From positions 1 through 18,527 of the forward strand of contig JANWHZ010000016.1 of the NCBI GenBank assembly GCA_025450135.1: a stretch of DNA of 18,527 nt, written 5' to 3'. The position numbers and the translations under genes were made by a program. Under the pieces are notes generated by a model. It had not been told where the DNA came from. It saw only the letters and a list, made by a program, of their open reading frames with translations, and searched no databases. Below are positions 1-6,126 of this stretch, one piece after another. Each line of letters opens with the position of its first letter. The first letter of the stretch is position 1. Source of the DNA: Candidatus Saccharimonadales bacterium. GTDB lineage: Bacteria; Patescibacteriota; Saccharimonadia; Saccharimonadales; UBA4665.

Positions 1-199
1 CCGGCACAATCTTTTCACTGTGGTACATATCAGCTAGTTTCTGCAGACGTGGGTCGGGAACCGCTACGATCCCCGTATTTGGCTCGATTGTCGCAAACGG
101 ATAGTTAGCTGCTAATACATTATTGCCCGTTAATGCATTGAACAAGGTAGATTTGCCAACATTCGGTAAACCGACAATCCCAATTTGAACTGAGCTCAT
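1..199 (-). CDS. ychF: YchF-type P-loop NTPase, N-terminal fragment
   Basis: YchF is a universally conserved, ribosome-associated member of the Obg GTPase superfamily that prefers ATP. Only the first 66 residues lie in the window; the rest runs off the left edge. The translation starts MSSVQIGIVGLPNVGKST, giving the P-loop at residues 10-18. It is followed by the family's switch region (NYPFATIEPN) and the VPDPRLQKLADMY segment typical of YchF rather than ObgE. The ATG lies only 6 bases after a TACAAT box on the minus strand, with no room for a Shine-Dalgarno, so the start looks leaderless. The NxxE specificity motif that would separate ATP from GTP use is outside the window. The gene points away from the pilus genes and is probably unrelated to them. 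Family assignment is very firm. Confidence 0.93.
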   Translation of the reverse strand, partial: MSSVQIGIVGLPNVGKSTLFNALTGNNVLAANYPFATIEPNTGIVAVPDPRLQKLADMYHSEKIVP

Positions 200-205
200 G
201 GTGCT

Positions 206-214
206 ATTGTAACA
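206..214 (-). promoter_or_regulatory. Extended -10 promoter of ychF
   Basis: On the minus strand the sequence TGTTACAAT is an extended -10 (TGn plus TACAAT). It ends 6 bases before the ychF ATG. Transcription would begin at or next to the A of the ATG, implying a leaderless mRNA. No convincing -35 is seen 16-18 bases upstream. Confidence 0.6.
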
Positions 215-271
215 GAGGAAGCTTAGGTTGGTCGGGAGTTAATTCAATAAGTAAATGATAAACATGGCACA

Positions 272-400
272 ATGTCATATCCGTCGGCACAAGACAAATA
301 GCTAACCGAAGCGTTTAGCTTATTAAAAGACGAAAAAGAAGTAGCCGGCTTTTTACGTGATCTTCTTGCCTGGGTTGAAATTGAAGAGTTTTCTAAACAG
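272..400 (+). pseudogene. Decayed TrpR/YerC-like repressor remnant
   Basis: An ATG at 272 is followed after nine codons by an in-frame TAG (299-301). Reading on in the same frame from 302 gives about 33 residues, including EAFSLLKDEKEV, FLRDLL and EIEEFSKQF. These resemble the first helices of the TrpR-superfamily YerC/YecD-like DNA-binding proteins, where FLRDLLT and EIEEFSKRW are recurrent patterns. The helix-turn-helix half that should follow is absent: after about position 400 the reading becomes unrelated and merges into the promoter of the next gene. No ATG, GTG or TTG start that would bypass the TAG is apparent. I infer a gene broken by a stop and truncated at its 3' end. The family match is from memory of the motif, so it is moderate. 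What it once regulated cannot be told from the sequence. Confidence 0.5.
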
Positions 401-425
401 TTTTGGTGTTGTAATGCTTACGGTT

Positions 426-434
426 TGCTATACT
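426..434 (+). promoter_or_regulatory. Extended -10 promoter of TPR/secreted-protein pair
   Basis: TGCTATACT is a near-consensus extended -10 element (TGn plus TATACT at 429-434). The start codon of the next gene is at 445, so the predicted transcript has only about four untranslated bases. The -35 region is weak (GGTGTT at 405-410 has the right spacing but a poor match). Confidence 0.6.
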
Positions 435-444
435 TTAAAGCAAG

Positions 445-987
445 ATGGGTAAACGGGCAGTAGAACCGGTACCGGTTGGCCTTGTAACGAGCGATGCTGT
501 ACAGGCAGGAGCTAAGTTGCGTAGGCGGCTGGTTGTGGGCGCCGCAAGCCTAGTAATACTTGGTGGTATGACTTTTGGCGGATGGTATATCTGGGCGCAG
601 ACTTCATTGATCCAGAAGCCAGCCGTCATAGACTATACAAAACTTACTCCGGCGGCCGCGGTTAAAGCCGCACAAGCACAAGTACAGGGTGCACATACTT
701 CAACCGAAAAACAAGCTGCATATACCGCTCTTGGCGATGCGTACACTCGGACCAACCAAACATCCCAGTCGACTGCCGCATATCAGCAGGCGCTCACTTA
801 CTCGCCAGACGATATTCCACTGCTTGAGAATCTTAGTGATGCGTATGTTAATTCGGGCGACCGCGTTAATGCGGTGAAAGTATTGGAAAAATTAGTAAAT
901 GCAATAAGTGCCTCGAACACATCGAATAAGGATAGATTGCTTCTTCGCTACCAGGCAGAGCTAACACATGAGCAGGGAGGTCAGTAA
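445..987 (+). CDS. Membrane-anchored TPR-repeat protein
   Basis: The 180-residue protein has a short cytoplasmic N-terminus ending in an RRR cluster at 26-28. A single membrane segment follows at about 29-50, and then an extracytoplasmic domain. That domain carries two tetratricopeptide-like units, at about 90-121 (YTALGDAYTRTNQ, then AAYQQALTYSPDD) and 124-157 (LLENLSDAYVNSGD, then AVKVLEKL). TPR units act as protein-protein scaffolds, so the likely role is holding an exported partner at the membrane surface. The next gene starts 3 bases after the stop and its Shine-Dalgarno (GGGAGG) lies inside this gene's last codons. The two are therefore surely co-transcribed, and the secreted product is the natural candidate partner. 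The start codon directly follows a -10 box, so translation is probably leaderless. The topology is seen directly; the function is inference. Confidence 0.75.
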   Translation: MGKRAVEPVPVGLVTSDAVQAGAKLRRRLVVGAASLVILGGMTFGGWYIWAQTSLIQKPAVIDYTKLTPAAAVKAAQAQVQGAHTSTEKQAAYTALGDAYTRTNQTSQSTAAYQQALTYSPDDIPLLENLSDAYVNSGDRVNAVKVLEKLVNAISASNTSNKDRLLLRYQAELTHEQGGQ

Positions 988-990
988 TAA

Positions 991-3318
991 ATGCTCAAAA
1001 AGTTCGTTATCATTTTGGCGTTGGGCGTTGGTGGCAGTGTGGCTACTCTAGCTTTTGGCCAATCCCGTGCATATGCATGCACTAATGGAGTCTGCGGCTA
1101 TTTTAAGAATGGCAACGATAGTGCAATATGTAACATCTTACCCGACCCATCTGTCCAGTGGTATACATGGAACAACAGTAGTAACTGGTGGTGCTGGCAC
1201 AACTCTTCGAGCGGTGCTTCGCACGCAACACTATATGGTGTTAATAACGTTAATGCATTTATTAACGATATGAGCGGATATCTTTGGCAGGGTAGTGGTA
1301 CTAGCTCCTACATTCAAGAATCTCAGGGTGGCGCTGCATTTATCATCGACAAGATGCTGGGGATAGACCAGAACAATGGTAGTACAGGCAACGGCATTAA
1401 TGACGCGCGAGCGCAATTTAATAGTAAATGGGCACCTACGATTCGGGCGCTAGGAGCTAATCAATGTGCCACCAATTCAGGGCAAATGACATGCCCTGGA
1501 ACAAGTTTTGGCATTAATTGGGACTATGTACCGCCGTATTTTTGTAACGACAACCCCTTTCCTTTTACAAGCGGGTTTGACCATGACCAATACGACGCTG
1601 CCACTTATCAATCGGCGCCTAACACCTGTAATATGGACTGGAGTGCAAGCGTGCCCGAAATTGTGTTTTACTGGAATAACGGCGCCAGTAGTTTCCATAT
1701 AGGATCGCAGTGCGGTAATGTTCAAAGCAGCAGCAGTAAATTACCCCCGTCGAACAATTTACCAGGAGGCACTATTTCAGTGACCTGCGTTGATCCCAAC
1801 ACTGGCTTACAATCAGCTCATATTACTTTTGAAGACCCGGATGCGGCTACTGATGCATATGTGACGTTGGCAGGATGGCCACAATCTGCGACGTATCGGT
1901 CGTCAGGTGGAGGAGTGTGGGATAATGTCACTTTCAATTTGCCACTACCGCCGACGACAGATGCGTATAATAAACAATCAATTACGTTGCACGTGCAAGA
2001 TACTGGGCCCCTCGCTCCTTCGAATAGCTGGTATACGTGGACAACGCAGACAAGTGCACCATGTGTAAATTACAATTGTCAGGGGCCAAATACTGTTCCA
2101 ATCAGGCTCGATCCGCAAATGTCTTATTCGCTTACAGTAGGCGTGCAGCCGACTGTTGGACAATTACCGCCAAATCCTACGATCGACGTTCAAAGTATCG
2201 TTACGCCAGGAGGTGCGACCTATTACACACACGGCCAGGTTGTAGCGACGAACAATGGTGGGGTGCTCGGCAATACATTTGCCAATGTACCCAAAACGAA
2301 TGGTACGGGTATGTTCACCGTCAATTGGAACCTGTATTCAAACGGGGGCCTACTCAAATCGTGCTCTGGGCAGTTCCCAGCCATTAACTTGCCGTACCTG
2401 AACGTCTATGGCGGTGATGTCATGACTGGCGCCGCGCCGTCGGGCGGCAGCTCGTGTGTGGTTAATAACCTAGCAGGTATCTATAGCTGGAATCAGGATA
2501 CTCCGGGCTATCCTGGGGCAGGTACTGAATATGCAGTACAGGCCTTAGCTCAGATAGAAGAATTTGGTAGCGCGATGAACCCCGCGACTAGTATCCCGCC
2601 GATGAATTTAGCATTTGCAAATAGTGCAATTGTAGCTAGCAAAATTAATCCGGGGCAAGGGCTGTTTGGCGGCTTCTATGGTGACTCCAGCGGTGCTTGG
2701 GTGTGTGGTACTGACTACACGAAAGGTCTTGGCACACCGATTACTGGCGTAGCAGCTACCAATCAAATTGCTAGCATCGTGCCAGCTGGCACTAACCCGG
2801 CTGTTATACAGAAAGGCTCTCAGCTTAGAATATACGCTAGTGGTGATATATACATATCGCGCAATATTGCTTATCAAAATGGTGCCTGGCCAAAGGTCGA
2901 CCAGGTACCTTTCTTCGAGCTCGTCGTAGTCGGTGGAAACATTTACGTTGATAGTTCAGTCACCCAGCTTGATGGTGTCTATGTGGCTGAACCTTCAGGT
3001 GGTATCGGTGGCCAGATTATAGACTGTGCTGTCGATATTGGCGGCGTAGGAGGTGTGTACAGGCAAGTGGATCCGACGACTAACGGTTTCTATAACACCT
3101 GCAACAAGCAGCTTACTATCAATGGCGCATTCGTAGCCAAGCAGGCGCTCTTTGGCAGAACAAACGGCACACTCGGGCAAGCTGCAGCAAGTGACTCATT
3201 GAGTTCCAACCATGACGCTGAAGTGTTTAATTACACGCCTGAAGTCTGGTTGCCCCGTAATGGGTCGAACCCGACTAATACCTACGACGCCATTACTGCG
3301 TTGCCACCAATTCTATAA
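991..3318 (+). CDS. Large secreted surface protein, possible pilus-associated adhesin
   Basis: The 775-residue protein begins with a clear signal peptide (KK at 3-4, hydrophobic core about 5-22, AYA at 27-29, likely cut before Cys30). The Cys after the cut is not preceded by a good lipobox, so a lipoprotein is possible but unlikely. The mature part is rich in Gly, Asn, Ser, Thr, Trp and Cys and has no further membrane helix, LPXTG motif or C-terminal anchor. Residues about 610-765 look beta-rich, with short repeated-looking strands (GDIYISRNIAY, GGNIYVDSSV, DGVYVAEP, LTINGAFVAKQALFGR) ending in NYTPEVWLP. I do not recognise a named family with certainty. It has a strong RBS (GGGAGG) and is coupled to the TPR gene before it. 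The pilus operon follows behind a separate promoter, so a role on the pilus or the cell surface is plausible but unproven. PilY1-like proteins are the functional analogy, not a demonstrated homolog. Confidence 0.7.
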   Translation: MLKKFVIILALGVGGSVATLAFGQSRAYACTNGVCGYFKNGNDSAICNILPDPSVQWYTWNNSSNWWCWHNSSSGASHATLYGVNNVNAFINDMSGYLWQGSGTSSYIQESQGGAAFIIDKMLGIDQNNGSTGNGINDARAQFNSKWAPTIRALGANQCATNSGQMTCPGTSFGINWDYVPPYFCNDNPFPFTSGFDHDQYDAATYQSAPNTCNMDWSASVPEIVFYWNNGASSFHIGSQCGNVQSSSSKLPPSNNLPGGTISVTCVDPNTGLQSAHITFEDPDAATDAYVTLAGWPQSATYRSSGGGVWDNVTFNLPLPPTTDAYNKQSITLHVQDTGPLAPSNSWYTWTTQTSAPCVNYNCQGPNTVPIRLDPQMSYSLTVGVQPTVGQLPPNPTIDVQSIVTPGGATYYTHGQVVATNNGGVLGNTFANVPKTNGTGMFTVNWNLYSNGGLLKSCSGQFPAINLPYLNVYGGDVMTGAAPSGGSSCVVNNLAGIYSWNQDTPGYPGAGTEYAVQALAQIEEFGSAMNPATSIPPMNLAFANSAIVASKINPGQGLFGGFYGDSSGAWVCGTDYTKGLGTPITGVAATNQIASIVPAGTNPAVIQKGSQLRIYASGDIYISRNIAYQNGAWPKVDQVPFFELVVVGGNIYVDSSVTQLDGVYVAEPSGGIGGQIIDCAVDIGGVGGVYRQVDPTTNGFYNTCNKQLTINGAFVAKQALFGRTNGTLGQAAASDSLSSNHDAEVFNYTPEVWLPRNGSNPTNTYDAITALPPIL

Positions 3319-3341
3319 AACGTTTGCTGGCAGAGTGCTTA

Positions 3342-3350
3342 TGCTATAAT
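3342..3350 (+). promoter_or_regulatory. Strong extended -10 promoter for pilM operon
   Basis: TGCTATAAT contains a perfect TATAAT at 3345-3350 with the TGn extension. A TTTGCT at 3323-3328 sits 16 bases upstream as a partial -35. Predicted transcription starts near 3357, giving a leader of about 95 bases before pilM. The surrounding string GCTTATGnTATAnTT recurs at the promoter near 11766-11780. Confidence 0.7.
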
Positions 3351-3356
3351 TGGCCT

Positions 3357-3451
3357 AGCGAGTACGTCCTCACGGTTTACGGGGGCGGGTAAAGGTACGT
3401 ACGGATGCAAATACTAACGCAAAATCAGAAAATTAGGGCTTAAAGGGAGAC
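3357..3451 (+). promoter_or_regulatory. Structured 5' leader of pilM operon
   Basis: The leader between the predicted transcription start and pilM can fold. GTACGTCC (3362-3369) pairs with GGTACGTAC (3394-3402, one bulged T at 3396). Inside it TTTAC (3376-3380) pairs with GTAAA (3389-3393) around the G-rich loop GGGGGCGG. A six-base bulge (TCACGG) lies on the 5' side. Then come about 50 mostly A-rich bases and a good Shine-Dalgarno (AAAGGGAG) just before the ATG. It does not match any riboswitch consensus I can recall, including GEMM/c-di-GMP types. It may be a protein-binding or ligand-sensing leader or only a stabilising hairpin. Confidence 0.45.
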
Positions 3452-4495
3452 ATGGGCTTCTTAAGCGGCGTATCATCATTCTTTGGCTTGGATGTTGGCA
3501 GCACTGCTCTCCGGGCAGTGGAGCTGAAGAGCGTTGGTAATACTAAATCACTATATAAGTACGCTTACATGCCAATCGACAGCAAGCTGGCGCTTAGTGA
3601 TTCCAAAAACGACCAGCAAAAATTAACGCAGGCAATTGCACAACTAATAGGCCAGGCCCATTTCAGTACAAAGAATGTTGCGGTGGGGATACCCTCAAAC
3701 AGGGTATTTACTACTGTTGCCGATGTCGACCGACTTTCGGCACGGGATATGGAGAAGTCAATTCGCTACCAAGCTGATGCACTTATTCCAACGCCGCTAA
3801 ATGAGTCTAAAATTGACTGGGCTATCCTAGGCGACTCTCCGGTCGACAAAACAAAACAGGAGATTCTGCTAACTTCCGTGCCTAATGAATTTGTCGAGCG
3901 ACGACTGGATATTGTCGAGGCTGCCGGCTTAAACGTAATTGCTTTTGAGCCCGACAACTTAGCACTGGCTCGAGCTTTGACCGTGCCAGACGCCACGGCT
4001 GCATACGTAATACTTGACGTTGGCTATAAATCAAGCGATATCGTAATCATGTATGGCGGAGCGCCACGCCTGACACGGTCAGTGCCTACTGGGATGGAGG
4101 CAGTCATGCGTTCGGCGATGCAGAATCTAAATGTCGACGAGAAGCAAGCTGGGCAATTTGTCATGAAGTTTGGTCTTAGCAAAGAAAAGCTGGAGGGCCA
4201 AGTATATCAGGCAATCATCGGTGCTGTTGACATAATGACGAGTGAGGTCGAGAAGTCGATCAAATTCTTTCAAACACGTTATACCAATGTTGGTTTGGAC
4301 AAGATAGTTGTTACCGGTGGCGGCTCAGTGTTACCAGAGTTCCCGCTATATCTGGCGAACAAATTTGTTATTAACGTAGAGATCGGTAATCCGTGGCATA
4401 ACATCCAGTTTAGCCCGGACCGCCAAAATGAATTGCTGGCGATTGCTAATCAATTTAACGTAGCAATCGGGCTGGCCGCGAGGAACGAAGCATGA
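3452..4495 (+). CDS. pilM: Type IV pilus assembly protein PilM
   Basis: PilM is the cytoplasmic actin-like ATPase of the type IV pilus alignment complex; it binds the N-terminal tail of PilN. The 347-residue length is typical. The actin/FtsA-type nucleotide motifs are visible: phosphate-1 LDVGST at 13-18, phosphate-2 ILDVGYKSSDI at 187-197, and the adenosine motif VVTGGGSVLPEF at 286-297. The SIRYQADALIP segment near 103-113 is a further hallmark of the PilM/ComA-type family. A clear Shine-Dalgarno (AAAGGGAG) precedes the ATG. The last four bases overlap the start of pilN (ATGA), so the two are translationally coupled. It is the first gene of the pilMNO-x-BTC run and sits behind the structured leader and strong promoter. 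Confidence 0.93.
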   Translation: MGFLSGVSSFFGLDVGSTALRAVELKSVGNTKSLYKYAYMPIDSKLALSDSKNDQQKLTQAIAQLIGQAHFSTKNVAVGIPSNRVFTTVADVDRLSARDMEKSIRYQADALIPTPLNESKIDWAILGDSPVDKTKQEILLTSVPNEFVERRLDIVEAAGLNVIAFEPDNLALARALTVPDATAAYVILDVGYKSSDIVIMYGGAPRLTRSVPTGMEAVMRSAMQNLNVDEKQAGQFVMKFGLSKEKLEGQVYQAIIGAVDIMTSEVEKSIKFFQTRYTNVGLDKIVVTGGGSVLPEFPLYLANKFVINVEIGNPWHNIQFSPDRQNELLAIANQFNVAIGLAARNEA

Positions 4496-5148
4496 TTCAA
4501 TTCAACCTCTTGCCTGAAGTAAAGCAGCAGTATATCCGTTCGCAACGAATGAAGCGACTGATGGTAAGTGTTTCACTGATCGCCAGTGCGGCTGCGGTGG
4601 CTGTCCTTGTTATTGCGTTTTCAGCGGTATATATTGCCCAGAAAAAAATTATAAGCGATCAGAACGATAGTATCGCCTCAAGCAGCCGGACGCTGAAAAA
4701 TAAACCCAACATCAGCGACATACTGACTGTTCAGAGCCAGCTTGGCTCGCTTTCTTCATTGAATAGCCAGAAACCAGTCGCATCGCGGGTGTTTGTCTAT
4801 CTGTCGCAGTTGGCTCCTACGCAGACGACAATCTCGGATCTGCGCGTTGATTTTACCCAGAATACCATGACAATTAACGGTAATGCGCCGAGTCTTGATG
4901 CTGTTAATACATTTATTGATAGCCTGAAGTACACGAGTTATTCCATTCAAGGCACGCCTGGTACTAAGCTGGCTTTTTCGTCGGTTGTCCTAGCGAATTT
5001 TAGCCGAAGCGCTACAACAGCCACATACTCTATAACCTTCAGTTTTGATCCGCCTATCTTCAGCGTAGCTAATAACATTACGCTCCAGGTGGGCAACCAG
5101 AGTCAATCTGCCCAGGAACCGTCAATAATCTTCAAGAAGGGGAACTAA
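4492..5148 (+). CDS. pilN: Type IV pilus assembly protein PilN
   Basis: The 218-residue bitopic membrane protein has a short cytoplasmic tail carrying the family signature FNLLP at residues 4-8, the segment that docks into PilM. A basic stretch (RSQRMKR) and one membrane helix at about 24-49 follow. The rest is a coiled-coil-to-ferredoxin-like outer domain (ISDLRVDFTQNTMTINGNAPSLDAVNTFIDSLK at about 114-145), as in Pfam PilN. It overlaps pilM by four bases and is followed after one base by pilO, so the three subunits are made together. The C-terminal 40 residues are somewhat longer than the minimal domain. The assignment rests on motif, topology and gene order. Confidence 0.88.
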   Translation: MIQFNLLPEVKQQYIRSQRMKRLMVSVSLIASAAAVAVLVIAFSAVYIAQKKIISDQNDSIASSSRTLKNKPNISDILTVQSQLGSLSSLNSQKPVASRVFVYLSQLAPTQTTISDLRVDFTQNTMTINGNAPSLDAVNTFIDSLKYTSYSIQGTPGTKLAFSSVVLANFSRSATTATYSITFSFDPPIFSVANNITLQVGNQSQSAQEPSIIFKKGN

Positions 5149-5149
5149 G

Positions 5150-5821
5150 ATGGCGGCAGTACCTTCACTCAAGCGAGCGCTAATCGAGAAGTCTAATACC
5201 ACTATAGTAGTAGTCACTTCTGTTGCCGCGTTTCTGGTGGTTTTCTCACTCGTTGCATCGTGGTCACTATTTGGGTTGTTTACGTACCAGAATAAGGTAA
5301 TCGGCATTAACCGTACGGCGCAAGACCAGCTAACCAAGGATATCCAATCTATACAAAGCTTGGAAGCTTCGTACAACGCATTCATAAGTACGCCTACCAA
5401 TGCTATCGGTGGTAATCCGAACGGGTCTGGCCCGCAAGATGGAACAAACGCTAAGATTATCCTTGATGCGCTGCCAAGCAAATATGACTACCCAGCTCTC
5501 GTTACCAGTCTCGAGAGTATATTGATCAGCCAGTCTGTGCAGATACAGAGTATTTCTGGCACTGACGATGCGGTTACGCAAGCAGCAAACCAGTCAAGCA
5601 GCAGCCCAACGCCCCAGCCTATGCCATTCCAGGTTGTAGTGACAGGCAATTATGGTGCGATCCAAAATGTTGTTAACGCGCTTGAGCGATCTACGCGTCC
5701 ATTCCAAATACAAACACTTGAGCTATCTGGCGACCAGAACCAACTGACACTTACGATTTCTGCGCAGACGTATTGGCAGCCTGCGAAGAGTCTAGATATT
5801 AAGTCGGAGGTGGTGCAGTAA
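5150..5821 (+). CDS. pilO: Type IV pilus assembly protein PilO
   Basis: The 223-residue protein has a short N-terminal tail, one membrane helix at about 18-43, a helical stretch, and a C-terminal alpha/beta domain. That domain includes YPALVTSLESILISQSVQI and, at about 161-180, FQVVVTGNYGAIQNVVNALE, the typical ferredoxin-like PilO core. PilO pairs with PilN to form the periplasmic or extracytoplasmic part of the alignment complex. The gene begins one base after the pilN stop, with GAAGGGGAA as ribosome binding site inside pilN. A low-complexity linker (NQSSSSPTPQPMP, about 148-160) lies in the middle. Sequence conservation of PilO is low in general, so the call leans on topology and position. 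Confidence 0.85.
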   Translation: MAAVPSLKRALIEKSNTTIVVVTSVAAFLVVFSLVASWSLFGLFTYQNKVIGINRTAQDQLTKDIQSIQSLEASYNAFISTPTNAIGGNPNGSGPQDGTNAKIILDALPSKYDYPALVTSLESILISQSVQIQSISGTDDAVTQAANQSSSSPTPQPMPFQVVVTGNYGAIQNVVNALERSTRPFQIQTLELSGDQNQLTLTISAQTYWQPAKSLDIKSEVVQ

Positions 5822-5856
5822 GTCTCACAGCTGAGGCGTATACTGAAAGGAAAGGC

Positions 5857-6108
5857 ATGAAACAAAAAGATATTGCCCTCATCATCATTATCGCAGCAAT
5901 CAGCGCTGGTTTATCATTTGGCTTATCACAGCTGGTCTTTAGCAGTGCGCAGGCGGGGAGTCAGAAAGCAGCCGTTGTTGATGCTATTACAACCGACTTT
6001 GCGAGCCCGGATCCAAAGTTTTTCAATACCCAATCGATTGACCCTTCGGAAATAATCCAGGTCTCGCCAAGCAACAATCCTAACCCATTCAACGGACCGG
6101 GCCACTAG
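5857..6108 (+). CDS. Small single-pass membrane protein in pilus operon
   Basis: The 83-residue protein has a membrane segment at about 6-28 (ALIIIIAAISAGLSFGLSQL) and an exported, Pro/Asn-rich tail (DFASPDPKFFNTQSIDP, then QVSPSNNPNPFNGPGH). A strong Shine-Dalgarno (GAAAGGAAAGG) sits just before the ATG. It occupies the slot between pilO and pilB where PilP stands in diderm bacteria. However it lacks a lipobox and the PilP beta-domain, so I do not call it PilP. It could be a small accessory of the PilN/PilO platform. No named family is recognised. Expression looks certain given the RBS and operon position. Confidence 0.7.
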   Translation: MKQKDIALIIIIAAISAGLSFGLSQLVFSSAQAGSQKAAVVDAITTDFASPDPKFFNTQSIDPSEIIQVSPSNNPNPFNGPGH

Positions 6109-6126
6109 CTCGAGGCTTGAGCGCTT

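Noticed and set aside
3357..3451. A c-di-GMP (GEMM) or other known riboswitch in the pilM leader
   Set aside because: The conserved core strings of GEMM-I, preQ1, ZTP, fluoride and guanidine aptamers that I can recall are not present, so only an unclassified structured leader is claimed.
5839..5844. TATACT box before the small membrane protein gene
   Set aside because: There is no TGn and no -35, the site overlaps a strong RBS, and the gene sits within a continuous operon, so an internal promoter is not convincing.
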